Assembly: GCF_000303155.1 (NCBI RefSeq)
Contig: NC_018719.1
Location: forward strand, 1,674,001 to 1,738,000
Direction of reading: 5' to 3'
DNA from: Candidatus Nitrososphaera gargensis Ga9.2
Lineage (GTDB): Archaea; Thermoproteota; Nitrososphaeria; Nitrososphaerales; Nitrososphaeraceae
DNA length: 64,000 bases
Made by a program: the position numbers and the translations under genes. The notes below the pieces were generated by a model. It saw nothing but the letters and a program-made list of their open reading frames with translations, was not told where the DNA came from and searched no databases. Shown in pieces: positions 1 through 8,984 of the stretch (position 1 is its first letter; every line of letters starts with the position of its first letter).

Positions 1-183
1 CTAATGCAGAAGCCATTTGGCGAACAAGCACTGATTGATACAATTGAAGACAACCAAATCTATGAAGAACTAAGAAAATTGGATGTAGATGTTGAAGCAT
101 TCAAGATGGTAAGTCCTCCCCACGAGTACATTCAAAAGCTGCTTGAAGCATTGCGAACACTTCAGAAGGGCAGAACTTTCTGA
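1..183 (+). CDS. Response regulator receiver domain, C-terminal end (partial)
   Basis: The reading frame is open from the first base and ends at TGA 181-183, giving about 60 residues of a protein whose start lies outside the window. It begins LMQKPFGEQALIDTIE, the usual end of a CheY-like receiver: the conserved Lys-Pro before the last helix. After the receiver come about 35 polar residues without a recognisable output domain. The histidine kinase that follows starts 29 bases downstream on the same strand, so the two probably form a two-component pair. The phospho-accepting Asp is not in the window, so the assignment rests on the KPF motif and the context. Confidence 0.65.
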   Translation, partial: LMQKPFGEQALIDTIEDNQIYEELRKLDVDVEAFKMVSPPHEYIQKLLEALRTLQKGRTF

Positions 184-212
184 AAAGGTGAAAGATTACT
201 GCACAGTCGATA

Positions 213-2018
213 GTGAACAATGCACATATGTCTGATGATATGAACGTTACAACAACAACGAGGACGACAATGACGACATCTGATACCAAAAGGATACTGC
301 TAAAGTATACGATCATACCTTCTATTTTGCTATCAATCGTAGCAATTTTTGCCCTTGACTTGAATGCTTGGAAGACCTCAGATGTCCATCACTTTTATTT
401 TGAAATGTTTGCTGTTGTACTGGCTGCAATATTCGCGTTTTACTGTCTTTTGAGGGCTTACAAACTTGATGACAGATTCTATCTCTTTTTTGGACTAGGC
501 TTTCTCGCCAGTACTTCCTTTGACTTATTTCATGCCATAGTCGCGTTTAGCTCTGCAGGAAACCACCAATTTCTACAACACTTCATACCGCAAACATGGT
601 TTGCGGGAAGGACGTTCATAAGTGCAATGATGGTTATAGCTATAGTAAAATATTCATATAATAATTCTCTACGCCCGCCATCATCACCAAATACATCTAG
701 GACAGCAAGTCCCCATCATAATGATCATAATAATAAAAGACAGGTACTACCACTACCGCCATTTGAGGAAAAGAAAGAGTCAAATGCTTATGCCAATAGC
801 GATAGTGCCTTCTCTTCTCATTCTTTCCCTTCACCTTCTCTTCGTTCGATTGTCTTTGCTATACTGCTACTCGTATTCACATCTTCAATAGTATTCATAC
901 TATCTTTATTCACAATTCTTCCATTCGTCACAATTAGCAATGATCTTTTTCACAGACCTTATGAAATCCCAGCTATTGTACTGTTCTCTATTGCACTGCT
1001 TTTCTTTTACAAGAAAAGAGCATACCGGGCAAATGATGTTTTCTATAAGGGCTTGATACTATCTTTGATTGTTGACATATTTAGCCAAATTATAATGTCA
1101 TATTCTGCAGCATCATTTGATACTGCACACAATATAGCCCATATCCTAAAGGTCATCGCTTATTCCATAAATGTACTATCGCTTGCATCTTCGAATATCC
1201 AGTATAATGTGAAACTCAAGGAAAGAGAAGCAACAATTCGTCAACAATATGAATTGCTCCAAGCTCATGAAAAGATACAGCGTGAATTTATCAATATCGC
1301 AGCACACGAACTTAGAACGCCTATACAACCAATACTGATGAATTCAGAAGCACTCATGCGAAAATTGCCAGAGAATGAGCGTGTAAGCATTATTGCAAGA
1401 AATGCCGCCAGACTGCAGCAATTAACAAGCGATATACTAGATGTTGCAAGGATTGAAAGTCAAACACTAAAGCTCAATTTGGGGCGCTTTAGCCTCAAAC
1501 AAGTAACTTTACAACTAGTAAATGATTACAAGGAACATATCGTTGACAAGGACAAAGTGAAATTACATTGCCAGTTTGAAAGTGACCAAGATGATGGTAG
1601 TAGTAGTGATGGCAATGAAATTTATGTAGAGGGAGACAAAGCGAGAATAACTCAAGTCCTCTCTAACCTTTTGACCAATGCCATCAGCTTTACCAAGGAA
1701 GGAGCCATATTGGTCACCGTAGAAAAGAAAAAGGATGAAAAAGAACAAGATGCCGTTCTTGTTAGTGTAAAAGACACGGGAACTGGAATTGATACTGAGA
1801 TATTACCCCGGCTTTTTACTAAATTTGCTTCGAAGTCGCTTAGCGGAACAGGTCTTGGACTATTTATCTCCAAAAGTATAGTTGAAGCCCATGGGGGCAG
1901 GATATGGGCAGAGAATAACTCAAATGGCAAAGGAGCAACCTTTTCTTTTAGTTTGCCTGCCCACCAGACGCATATTCAAACACCAAGGTTTAATACGTAC
2001 TGTGAAATGACCAAATAA
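213..2018 (+). CDS. Membrane sensor histidine kinase with MASE3-like N-terminus
   Basis: A 601-residue kinase. The N-terminal half is membrane-embedded: hydrophobic segments near residues 30-50, 62-82, 90-113, 133-147, 213-240, 252-267 and 280-330. The pattern around residues 59-145 (HFYFEMFAVVLAA, then DLFHAIVAF, then TWFAGRTFISA) resembles MASE3 sensor domains of unknown ligand. A polar insert of about 55 residues (150-208, rich in Ser, Pro, His, Asn) interrupts the membrane part. The catalytic part has the H-box AAHELRTP with His365, an N-box (SNLLTNA), G1 (DTGTGID), an F-box and G2 (GTGLGLF). Together with the response regulator just upstream it should form a signalling pair. A second ATG at 228 is an alternative start. 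The gene is AT-rich compared with the housekeeping genes further on. Confidence 0.88.
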   Translation: MNNAHMSDDMNVTTTTRTTMTTSDTKRILLKYTIIPSILLSIVAIFALDLNAWKTSDVHHFYFEMFAVVLAAIFAFYCLLRAYKLDDRFYLFFGLGFLASTSFDLFHAIVAFSSAGNHQFLQHFIPQTWFAGRTFISAMMVIAIVKYSYNNSLRPPSSPNTSRTASPHHNDHNNKRQVLPLPPFEEKKESNAYANSDSAFSSHSFPSPSLRSIVFAILLLVFTSSIVFILSLFTILPFVTISNDLFHRPYEIPAIVLFSIALLFFYKKRAYRANDVFYKGLILSLIVDIFSQIIMSYSAASFDTAHNIAHILKVIAYSINVLSLASSNIQYNVKLKEREATIRQQYELLQAHEKIQREFINIAAHELRTPIQPILMNSEALMRKLPENERVSIIARNAARLQQLTSDILDVARIESQTLKLNLGRFSLKQVTLQLVNDYKEHIVDKDKVKLHCQFESDQDDGSSSDGNEIYVEGDKARITQVLSNLLTNAISFTKEGAILVTVEKKKDEKEQDAVLVSVKDTGTGIDTEILPRLFTKFASKSLSGTGLGLFISKSIVEAHGGRIWAENNSNGKGATFSFSLPAHQTHIQTPRFNTYCEMTK

Positions 2019-2194
2019 AGAAAAACGTGTGTGTTTCTATATATGCAACGGAGGGTGTGTGCATGGGCACATATGTTGTCGGCAATTGTTATAGCAGCTG
2101 TCGTTAGAAGCAACTGTTGAAATTTTCATGTTCTTATTATACGAATACATCATACAAATCCTTAAATGATTAAGAAGGTTAGTGCAAAAAGGAA

Positions 2195-2824
2195 ATGTCG
2201 ATTATCCCCAATAAAAGAGACGTTATCGTAGATAATGACGCAAAATCAACGTTCCTTGTTAATGATAAAAATTTCTATGCAAACGGCGTCTTGGACAATA
2301 ATAATGGTGCTACCTTATCTTCATCTGAGAATATAATAGCAACAATTGATGAAGCGCTAAAGCCATATGGAGAAGAATCAAGGAAGCTAATTTTACATTG
2401 CATTCGTCATAAATACGGTCTTGACCCAGTTTTACTCGCAAAATATAAAGAAGAGTTTGGACACTACCTTTGCGAAATAATAGGTAATCAAGCCGCTGAA
2501 GTTATTCTCTCAAAAGTTAGACAAGATAATGTTTCAAATCTCAAGATAGTAGAGTCCAAATCTTCTCTCATTATTGCTGATTCTCTCAAGAAGAAAGAAG
2601 CGGACAGAAGAAAGAGAATCTCTGACAAAGTTTACTTTGTGATTTGTGACAGCTGCTTTTGGTGCGCCTCTTACCTTAAACCAATTCCAGCGTCTTCTTC
2701 AACTATGCAATGTGCAAGCTGCGGATATAACATAGAATCCGCGATGCCTATTGCCTTAGATGAAAGTATGCGTCTTGGCGAGTGTGCTTCAGAAAAAACA
2801 ATGATTTGGTATTTTTACCATTAA
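2195..2824 (+). CDS. Unknown protein with C-terminal zinc-ribbon-like Cys cluster
   Basis: A 209-residue soluble protein I do not recognise. Residues 1-45 look disordered. Residues 46-110 are predicted helical (DEALKPYGEESRKLILHCI). Residues 125-145 are a charged Lys/Arg helix. The C-terminus holds a Cys cluster: Cys151, 154 and 157 (CDSCFWC) and Cys173 and 176 (CASC), which suits a zinc site. ATG 2195 follows an AT-rich leader. It stands alone between the sensor kinase and a long non-coding stretch. DNA binding or protein contact through the zinc site is plausible but cannot be shown from the sequence. Confidence 0.65.
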   Translation: MSIIPNKRDVIVDNDAKSTFLVNDKNFYANGVLDNNNGATLSSSENIIATIDEALKPYGEESRKLILHCIRHKYGLDPVLLAKYKEEFGHYLCEIIGNQAAEVILSKVRQDNVSNLKIVESKSSLIIADSLKKKEADRRKRISDKVYFVICDSCFWCASYLKPIPASSSTMQCASCGYNIESAMPIALDESMRLGECASEKTMIWYFYH

Positions 2825-3417
2825 TGACTAGCAATGGTCGGCACTCCTTGCAGCATTTGTTACCTATTTTTGACCATTCTAAAGGTATGCGCATAGAGCT
2901 GCAAAAACCGTAATATCGGAGATTTTTGTCCTAACTATCTTATAAGACGCTCCAGATCAACACTAATGAATCGCATCTTTCTTAAAGATAAGTGGAACCA
3001 GCGAACGTCTCTTCTTCATCCTCAAGATATATTATTAGAGTATAGACGGCTGCGCCATGCTTTTGCATTACATAGTAGAGGTTAAATGCAATATCAAATG
3101 ACTGTCCTTCAATCTGCCAGTTGTCAAAAAATCCTATTTGTAAGCACTTGTTTAGCGAAGCAAACTTACTGACTCTAATTTTGTATAAGGTTCCTTAATG
3201 ACTGAAAACATATCTTGGTCTCGCAGCTGCTCCCGCCGCCTCCTCGTTTCTGCATTTTCGGTCAAAAGACGAAACTCGTCGTTTCAGCTGTTACTACTGC
3301 CGTTATTCGTGAAAAACTACATTGTTAATTGTTGGTGCGTAACAATAACCGTTCAGATGGAGGACAATAATAGGCAGGTTTTAATGGGATTTTAGCTCCA
3401 ATTCTGCACATACACAT
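2825..3417. other. 593-base stretch without a confident gene; possible gene remnant
   Basis: No complete gene is convincing here. On the minus strand 3194 to 2982 is an open frame of 70 residues with a protein-like composition (it includes IGFFDNWQIEGQSFDIAFNL and ends EEETFAGSTYL) but no ATG, GTG or TTG in its first half and a stop directly upstream. It could be the 3' remnant of a gene that lost its start. The rightward frame at 3198-3395 has an unlikely composition and was rejected. No tRNA-like or repeat structure was seen. Confidence 0.4.
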
Positions 3418-3699
3418 ATGGCGGACTGGTTCAAGAACAGAGGGTTTGGAAGCTCGGGCGATGAAATAGACCAGCTTACAAAGACCATAAACGAGCACAG
3501 CGACGAGCAGAGAAAGATCATGGCCCAGTTCAACAAGGCCATGAACAACTTTGCGACTGAGCGGTCGCTTGAAACCTGCCTTGACGCGCTCAACCTATCG
3601 ATGCAGCTTGCCAACGTCAGGGGCAAGCTGGCCGAGTCGTACGAGTACTATGCAAGGATGCTTGAGCGCGAAATAACAAGGTTGAGCAAAAGGCCCTAG
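3418..3699 (+). CDS. Small unknown helical protein
   Basis: A 93-residue protein, almost wholly charged helix (for example EIDQLTKTINEHSDEQRKIM and a C-terminal EYYARMLEREITRLSKRP), likely a coiled coil. There is no signal peptide or membrane segment. Base composition is GC-richer than the genes to its left and matches the housekeeping run to its right. It is convergent with the next gene, with only four bases between the two stops. The function is unknown; the type of sequence suggests an oligomerising or adaptor role, which is inference only. Confidence 0.65.
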   Translation: MADWFKNRGFGSSGDEIDQLTKTINEHSDEQRKIMAQFNKAMNNFATERSLETCLDALNLSMQLANVRGKLAESYEYYARMLEREITRLSKRP

Positions 3700-3703
3700 T
3701 CAA

Positions 3704-4201
3704 TCAGTCAGGCACCGGTATCGGCATCGTCAGCTTCTGGAACTCGTCAAAGAGCGCATAGCCCGACCTCTCGTTAAGGAAAAGCAGGAACATTCCCTCA
3801 TCCATAAGGTTCTCAATAGCCACGCCCAGCTCCTCCACCTTTACAATTGGAGTGTACGACAACGAGTCCGTGACCAGCATCAGGTTCGTGTTTTCATAGT
3901 TGTCAAGGAGATCGTAGAGCATAGATTCAAGGTGGCCCAGCAGTCGGGTGTCGTGTCGGTCCATTCTTGGCTGGAAATAGGCTACAATGGTCTCCTTGTC
4001 ATTGTCGTCGCCGGCCGTCTTGGAGCCTACCAAAAGCGAGTTAAAGATCCGCTCGCCCCGATTAAAGATCTTGTTTTCTTCCAGCTGGTCGTAGCCGTTT
4101 GACACAAAGAACTCTCTGCACCCCTTTATCAGCTGCCCTTCTGTCATCCAGCCGCTCCGGCCCTCGTTCATGCGGGCAAAGAACGTCCTTGCCGAAACCA
4201 T
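3704..4201 (-). CDS. Unknown soluble protein, 165 aa
   Basis: The protein starts at ATG 4201 (MVSARTFFARMNEGRSGW). The frame stays open upstream to 4546, but that part lies over the 3' end of the FAH-family gene in another frame and has a shadow-like composition, so the short form is chosen. Features seen: an N-terminal helical part with a conserved-looking GYDQLEENKIFNRGERIF segment, a central DxxLLGHLESMLYDLL helix, a strand with LMLVTDSLSY, and an acidic C-terminus. No known motif was found. It is the last gene of the leftward isoprenoid/GluRS run, 50 bases after the FAH gene. Confidence 0.65.
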   Translation of the reverse strand: MVSARTFFARMNEGRSGWMTEGQLIKGCREFFVSNGYDQLEENKIFNRGERIFNSLLVGSKTAGDDNDKETIVAYFQPRMDRHDTRLLGHLESMLYDLLDNYENTNLMLVTDSLSYTPIVKVEELGVAIENLMDEGMFLLFLNERSGYALFDEFQKLTMPIPVPD

Positions 4202-4251
4202 CCTTGTCAAGTAGTAAATCGATCTTGGCTGCGACCAAACTTGCTTTAAAG

Positions 4252-5121
4252 TTACTGGAACACTATACGGTTTCTGATCGTGCCCAGCTTTTCTATCGTG
4301 ATTTCGACCACGTCGCCGTCCTTGAGGTATTTGGGCTCTTTCATCGACATCGCTACACCTGCAGGCGTGCCTGTCGAGATGATGTCCCCCGGCTCTAGCG
4401 TCATGGTCCGGCTCAGAGCAGAAATTATCCTCCTTATCGGGAGAACCATATTCGAGCTGGACGAGTTCTGCCGCATCTCGTCGTTTACCTTGGTAATTAT
4501 CTGAAGGTTCTGCGGGTCCGCCACCTCGTCCTTGGTGGTTATCCAAGGGCCACAGGGCGCGAATGTATCGATGCCTTTGCCGCGCGTGAACTGCTTGTCC
4601 TTAAACTGGATGTCCCGGGCAGAAACATCATGCATGATCATGTAGCCAAAGACATAATCAAGTGCAGCTTCCTCTGTGACTTTTTTTGTTTCTTTGCCAA
4701 TTATGACTGCAAGCTCGGCTTCATAGTCAAGGCGTGTCACAAACGACGGGCATATGACGTCTTTGAAGGGCTCGTTAAGTGCAGTCCGGGGCTTCATGAA
4801 TATCACCGGCTCGTCCGATGGCGTGAGCCCCGCGTCGCGGGCATGATCATAATAGTTGAATGCAAGGCAGATTATTTTTGGCGGGTTTGGTATCGGCACC
4901 AAGAGCTCGACATCGGTCACCTTGTGGTTGTATTTCAGCTTGTTCTTGTGCTGCCTGACTTCGTCAAGCCATCCCCTGAACATAAAATCCTTGATGTTCG
5001 GCGGTACAGGTATGCCTGTCTGCTGCTGTATTTCCGCCTTTGTCACAATGGACTTGCCGTCATCGGAAATAATGCCGTACGTCTCCTTTACCTTGCTGTC
5101 CCTTATTCTTGCTACCTTCAT
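4252..5121 (-). CDS. Fumarylacetoacetate hydrolase family protein
   Basis: A 289-residue member of the FAH / 2-hydroxyhepta-2,4-diene-1,7-dioate isomerase family. These are metal-dependent enzymes that cleave or isomerise beta-dicarbonyl acids, and some decarboxylate oxaloacetate. Visible motifs: KIICLAFNYYDHA, the metal-binding Glu pair in LDYEAELAVIIG, the Asp of MHDVSARD, the substrate loop FTRGKGIDTFAPCGPW, and GDIISTGTPAGV near the end. The length is normal. ATG 5121 lies nine bases after the GluRS stop, so the genes are probably co-transcribed. The substrate cannot be read from the sequence. Confidence 0.9.
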   Translation of the reverse strand: MKVARIRDSKVKETYGIISDDGKSIVTKAEIQQQTGIPVPPNIKDFMFRGWLDEVRQHKNKLKYNHKVTDVELLVPIPNPPKIICLAFNYYDHARDAGLTPSDEPVIFMKPRTALNEPFKDVICPSFVTRLDYEAELAVIIGKETKKVTEEAALDYVFGYMIMHDVSARDIQFKDKQFTRGKGIDTFAPCGPWITTKDEVADPQNLQIITKVNDEMRQNSSSSNMVLPIRRIISALSRTMTLEPGDIISTGTPAGVAMSMKEPKYLKDGDVVEITIEKLGTIRNRIVFQ

Positions 5122-5130
5122 TTTGCCATT

Positions 5131-6870
5131 TTACCTGTGCGTCATTATTGCGGTTTGATTGTCGTCGATCCTGCAGAACCCAAATCTCACGAACTGGACT
5201 CGTGTATCCGGCTTTAGGCCGGACACGAAAGATTCTGCAAAACCCCGCGCAATTTCGAGGCTGTTCATGTTGTACTCTTCACCTATATAGAGTGCCTTGG
5301 GAATCATTACCTTGTACTCAACTATATCATTCTTTGCAATCCACTGTATCTTAGGCATCAACTGGCGAATCTCGTCGCCTCCAACCTTGGCTGTTATAGC
5401 CCGTCCGCCATTCTTCGAGCTGACGCCGGTTATCTTGATGTTGTACAGCTCGATGAGCCGGATCTCGTCGCCTGTCTTGAGACCGACTGCGTCGTCGCCG
5501 GCAATGTAGAGCCTGTCCCTGACCCTTACCTTCCTTGTCCCGAGACTGGCGTCAGTCGGGTGGTTCTTGAGTACCACTTCTGTCTCTTGGGCGCCCTCCA
5601 CATGCACTTCGATCGGGTTTTTCACGAAAAACAGCCTTGGAGATATTGGGTCAATTATCTTCCTGTTGAACGCTTCGAGCGTTTCAAAAGGCGGCTTGGT
5701 TTCTGCAAGTGTAAAGCCCAGAGATAGCACAAACTTGCGTATTGCCTCTGGCATGAATCCCCTTTTGCGAAAGGCGGCAAGCGTCGGGAGCCGCGGATCG
5801 TCCCAGCTCTTTATCGTGCCGTTGTCTATTAGCGGCCTTATCTTTCGCTTTGAAACTGGCATCCCTTCAAACTCGAGCCTTGAAAACTCGATAAGGTATG
5901 GCTTCCTTAGCTTTAGCCTTTCAAGTATTGCAAAGTATAACGCGTTGCGTAGCTCGTACTCTTTTGTCCTCATGGCATGCGTCACCCCATCAATGCTGTC
6001 CTCTATAGGTGCTGCAAAATCGTATGTCGGCCAGACGCGCACCCTGCTGCCCAACTTTGGATGGTCGCCTTCTATTATTCTAAACAATGTTGGGTCGCGC
6101 ATTGCAGTATTCTGGTCGGCCATGTCTCCCTTGAAGCGCACTATGGCTTCATTCTGGTCGTACGAGCCGCCAAACATTTTCTCCGCTCTTTCAAGCGCGG
6201 TTGCAAGGTCTCGCCTGCACTCACATGGAATTCCCTTTGCACGCAGGTCGTGTATGGTGTCCTGACTGCAGGTGCACACATACGCGCCGTCAAGCTCGAT
6301 CAGTTTCCTACCGTAGCTGTGTAAGAGGTCAATATCGTCGGAAGTGTTCTTGACAATGTCTGGCTTGACTCCGAGCCACTCAAGCCCCTCGGCTATGGCG
6401 TCATAATATTCCAGCTTTTCCTTGAGCGGGTTTGTGTCGTCAAAGCGAAGGATCAGCTTGCCTCCATACATGCGGGCGTACTCTTCGTCAATTATTGCCG
6501 CCTTTGCATGCCCTATGTGAGGGTAGCCGTTTGGCTCCGGCGGAAACCGTGTGACGACCTGACCCTGCACTGCCCCTTCAAGCGGAGGCAATTGCAGCTG
6601 CTGCTCTCCTGCCTGCTTTTTGGCGGCTGCTGTTTCTCCCGGCGCAAGCTCTTCTAGCAGCAACTTTTGGGCCGCCAGCGGCATCGCGTTTATTTTTTGC
6701 ACCACCGCCTTGATCTCCGGAATCAGCGCCTTTATCTGACTCCGAAGCTCTGGCCTTGAGCCGACGAACTTGGCGATTACCGCGTCAGCCTGCGCCTTGC
6801 CCTCATGCTCGATAGAGTTCTTTAGCGCGATAACTTTGATGAACTTCTCGGTGTTCGCATCAACCTGCAC
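5131..6870 (-). CDS. gltX: Glutamyl-tRNA synthetase, archaeal type
   Basis: A 579-residue class I aminoacyl-tRNA synthetase charging tRNA with glutamate. An N-terminal helical extension of about 100 residues precedes the Rossmann core. The class signature is PHIGH (residues 117-121) within FPPEPNGYPHIGHAKA. The KMSKS equivalent is MPVSKRKI in the middle of the protein. The second half is the beta-barrel anticodon-binding region of the GlxRS archaeal/eukaryal type. In archaea this enzyme usually also mischarges tRNA-Gln for later amidation. The start is GTG 6870, five bases after the GGPP synthase stop, so it is part of the isoprenoid operon. Confidence 0.95.
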   Translation of the reverse strand: MQVDANTEKFIKVIALKNSIEHEGKAQADAVIAKFVGSRPELRSQIKALIPEIKAVVQKINAMPLAAQKLLLEELAPGETAAAKKQAGEQQLQLPPLEGAVQGQVVTRFPPEPNGYPHIGHAKAAIIDEEYARMYGGKLILRFDDTNPLKEKLEYYDAIAEGLEWLGVKPDIVKNTSDDIDLLHSYGRKLIELDGAYVCTCSQDTIHDLRAKGIPCECRRDLATALERAEKMFGGSYDQNEAIVRFKGDMADQNTAMRDPTLFRIIEGDHPKLGSRVRVWPTYDFAAPIEDSIDGVTHAMRTKEYELRNALYFAILERLKLRKPYLIEFSRLEFEGMPVSKRKIRPLIDNGTIKSWDDPRLPTLAAFRKRGFMPEAIRKFVLSLGFTLAETKPPFETLEAFNRKIIDPISPRLFFVKNPIEVHVEGAQETEVVLKNHPTDASLGTRKVRVRDRLYIAGDDAVGLKTGDEIRLIELYNIKITGVSSKNGGRAITAKVGGDEIRQLMPKIQWIAKNDIVEYKVMIPKALYIGEEYNMNSLEIARGFAESFVSGLKPDTRVQFVRFGFCRIDDNQTAIMTHR

Positions 6871-6875
6871 AGATA

Positions 6876-7886
6876 CTACAGACTCCTGCCAACTACAAAA
6901 TCTGCCGAAAACTGGAGCGATCTTTTGGCGTCAGAGTCGCCATAGCCTTCTATTGCCTTTATCGCGTCGTTCATGTACTTCCTTGCCTCGTTTCTTACGT
7001 CTTGGTCTATCCCAACATCGGAAATGATCCTGACTGCCTCCTTGATATCAGAGCTTGACGCCTTGTCCTTTGCTCCAAACACTTTCAGGATCTTGTCCCG
7101 CTTTTCACCTTTGGTGCTGTTCAGCGCAAGTAGGATGGGATATGTCTTTTTTCCCTCCCTGATATCGTTGCCGGCTGCCTTGCCCGTCAGTTTGGGATCG
7201 CCCACTACGCCTATCAGGTCATCAACCAGCTGAAACGCGATCCCGATGTTGCGGCCAAATGACGATAGGTTCTCGATGTCACGGGTGATGTGGCTTGGGG
7301 CTGACAGTGCGCCTAGCGCGCACGACACTTCAAAGAGCGCTGCAGTCTTTTTCTCAATCATGTCAATGTACTGCTGCACGCCAGGAAACTTGGTGCTCGA
7401 TGCAAATCCAATGTCGGTAGCCTGACCCTCGCAGATTTCAGTGCACGCCCGGGAAAGCTGAGCCACCATGTTGGTGATGTCGCTTTCAGGGATTCCAACC
7501 TTTTTGCCGTTAAACGTGATAAGCTGGAATGACTTTGAAAACAGAATGTCGCCGGCAAGTATCGCAAGCGGCAGGCCGTAATAGCGGTGTACGGTTTCAG
7601 TGCCGTGCCGCATCTCGTCGTTGTCCATAATGTCGTCGTGTACCAGAGTGAAATTGTGTACGAGCTCTACTGCGGCTGCTGCCGGTAGCGCCCTCTTCAC
7701 CGTGCCTCCAAGCATTTCGCAGCTCTTGATCACCATGAACGGCCGGAGACGCTTGCCGCCTGTGCGTATCAGGTGCGATGATGCCTGATAGAGCTCCTTT
7801 GGCTTGCCCTCAAGTGAGCGGAGGAGGAATTCGTTTACGGTAGAAGCATAAGATTCCAGCTCGCTTTTGATGCTGCTTGCCTTCAT
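6876..7886 (-). CDS. Geranylgeranyl diphosphate synthase
   Basis: A 336-residue trans-prenyltransferase that condenses isopentenyl diphosphate with allylic diphosphates to make the C20 chain of archaeal lipids. The first Asp-rich motif is in LVHDDIMDNDEMRHG, the second is FQLVDDLIGVVGD. The Lys and Arg for diphosphate binding (TGGKRLRP) and the GQATDI motif are present. The second motif has DDLIG instead of DDILD, as in several archaeal GGPP synthases. ATG 7886 overlaps the stop of the isomerase gene by four bases, which indicates translational coupling. Product length (C20 against C15 or C25) is inferred from the organism type. Confidence 0.92.
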   Translation of the reverse strand: MKASSIKSELESYASTVNEFLLRSLEGKPKELYQASSHLIRTGGKRLRPFMVIKSCEMLGGTVKRALPAAAAVELVHNFTLVHDDIMDNDEMRHGTETVHRYYGLPLAILAGDILFSKSFQLITFNGKKVGIPESDITNMVAQLSRACTEICEGQATDIGFASSTKFPGVQQYIDMIEKKTAALFEVSCALGALSAPSHITRDIENLSSFGRNIGIAFQLVDDLIGVVGDPKLTGKAAGNDIREGKKTYPILLALNSTKGEKRDKILKVFGAKDKASSSDIKEAVRIISDVGIDQDVRNEARKYMNDAIKAIEGYGDSDAKRSLQFSADFVVGRSL

Positions 7887-8977
7887 GTACGGCTACTAAC
7901 CTCCTGTGCTAACGCTCCTGTCAATATATATCTTGAGCTGGCAAGTGCATTGATGTTTCTGGCACCAACAAGAAACATTGTACTTCTAAGCTCTGCAAGG
8001 ATCGTATCGGCAAATGCAAACAGGCTTTCACGCGACTGCGACGCAGCTCGGAGGAACGGGTATGCCATGGCCGCCATGCTTGCGCCAAGCGCGACACATT
8101 TTGCGACTTCAAGCCCGTTTCTCAGGCCACCGGATGCAATGAGCGGCAGCTTGACCGCCCTGCGCGTCTCTATCAGGCTGGCTGCAGTGGGTATGCCCCA
8201 GTCCCAGAACATCTCGCCAAGATGGCGCTTGAGGTCATCCTTCATTGCTTCCGCCCTCATCTTCTCAATGCCGGCCCAGCTGGTGCCGCCCGCTCCGGCA
8301 ACATTTATTGCGGCAACGCCTGCCATCTCTAGTTTTATCGCAACTTCCCGTGAAATGCCGGCTCCAACCTCCTTGACAATCACCGGCACATCTATCGTCT
8401 TTGCAAGGTCGGAAATCTTGCCAAGGACGCCTTTGTAGCGCGGTTCGCCTTCCGGCTGTACCAGCTCTTGCAGCGGGTTCAGGTGCACCACCAGCGCGTT
8501 TGCCTTTATCATCTTCACAATCTTCCTGGCTTCATCTATCGTGAGCCCCTTGGCCAGCTGCGCGCCGCCAATGTTTGCTATCAGAAATGCATTTGGTGCG
8601 TTCTTTCTTGCTATCGAATAGGTGGCAGCAAGCTCTTCGCTCTTGAGGCCGGCCCTCTGGCTTCCAAGCCCCATGCCAAAGCCATATTTTTCCGCAAGCT
8701 CGCCCAGCCTGCCGTTGATGACCGTGGCTTCGTCAGTCCCGCCAGTCATGGAATCGATAATGATTGGCGCAGAGAACTTTTTGCCAAGGAACGTTGTCGA
8801 AGTGTCGATGTCGTCATAGTCAAGCTCGGGCAACGCGTTGTGCACCAGTCTGACGTATTCTAGGTAAGTCGAGGTGGTCTTGGCTTGCACATCTTTCTGG
8901 AGCGGTATGTCTATTCCGTCCTTTTTGCGCTGCTTGATAATTTCAATGTCTGAAGGCACATCAGAGGCGTCTGGCAA
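7883..8977 (-). CDS. fni: Type 2 isopentenyl-diphosphate delta-isomerase (FMN-dependent)
   Basis: A 364-residue TIM-barrel flavoprotein that interconverts isopentenyl and dimethylallyl diphosphate. Visible family motifs are IDSMTGGT, GLGSQRAG, the Gln/Glu loop HLNPLQELVQPEGEPRYKG, the phosphate-binding GAGGTSWAGIE and ASGGLRNGLEVAK. The annotated TTG start at 8977 directly follows the kinase gene; GTG 8959 is an alternative. The upstream kinase makes IPP and the downstream synthase consumes both isomers, so the three genes act in sequence. Confidence 0.94.
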   Translation of the reverse strand: MPDASDVPSDIEIIKQRKKDGIDIPLQKDVQAKTTSTYLEYVRLVHNALPELDYDDIDTSTTFLGKKFSAPIIIDSMTGGTDEATVINGRLGELAEKYGFGMGLGSQRAGLKSEELAATYSIARKNAPNAFLIANIGGAQLAKGLTIDEARKIVKMIKANALVVHLNPLQELVQPEGEPRYKGVLGKISDLAKTIDVPVIVKEVGAGISREVAIKLEMAGVAAINVAGAGGTSWAGIEKMRAEAMKDDLKRHLGEMFWDWGIPTAASLIETRRAVKLPLIASGGLRNGLEVAKCVALGASMAAMAYPFLRAASQSRESLFAFADTILAELRSTMFLVGARNINALASSRYILTGALAQEVSSRT

Positions 8978-8984
8978 ACTACTA

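Noticed and set aside
3198-3395. Rightward 65-codon frame
   Set aside because: The composition (Ser/Arg/Leu runs) is unlike a protein and no promoter or ribosome site fits.
4202-4546. Extended N-terminus of the 165-residue unknown protein
   Set aside because: It lies over the end of the FAH-family gene in another frame and has a shadow-like Arg/Gly/His-rich composition; ATG 4201 gives a normal protein.
4630-6265. Long frames opposite the FAH and GluRS genes (for example 5567-6265)
   Set aside because: They are mirror frames of strongly conserved enzymes and have Ser/Leu-rich, unlikely compositions.
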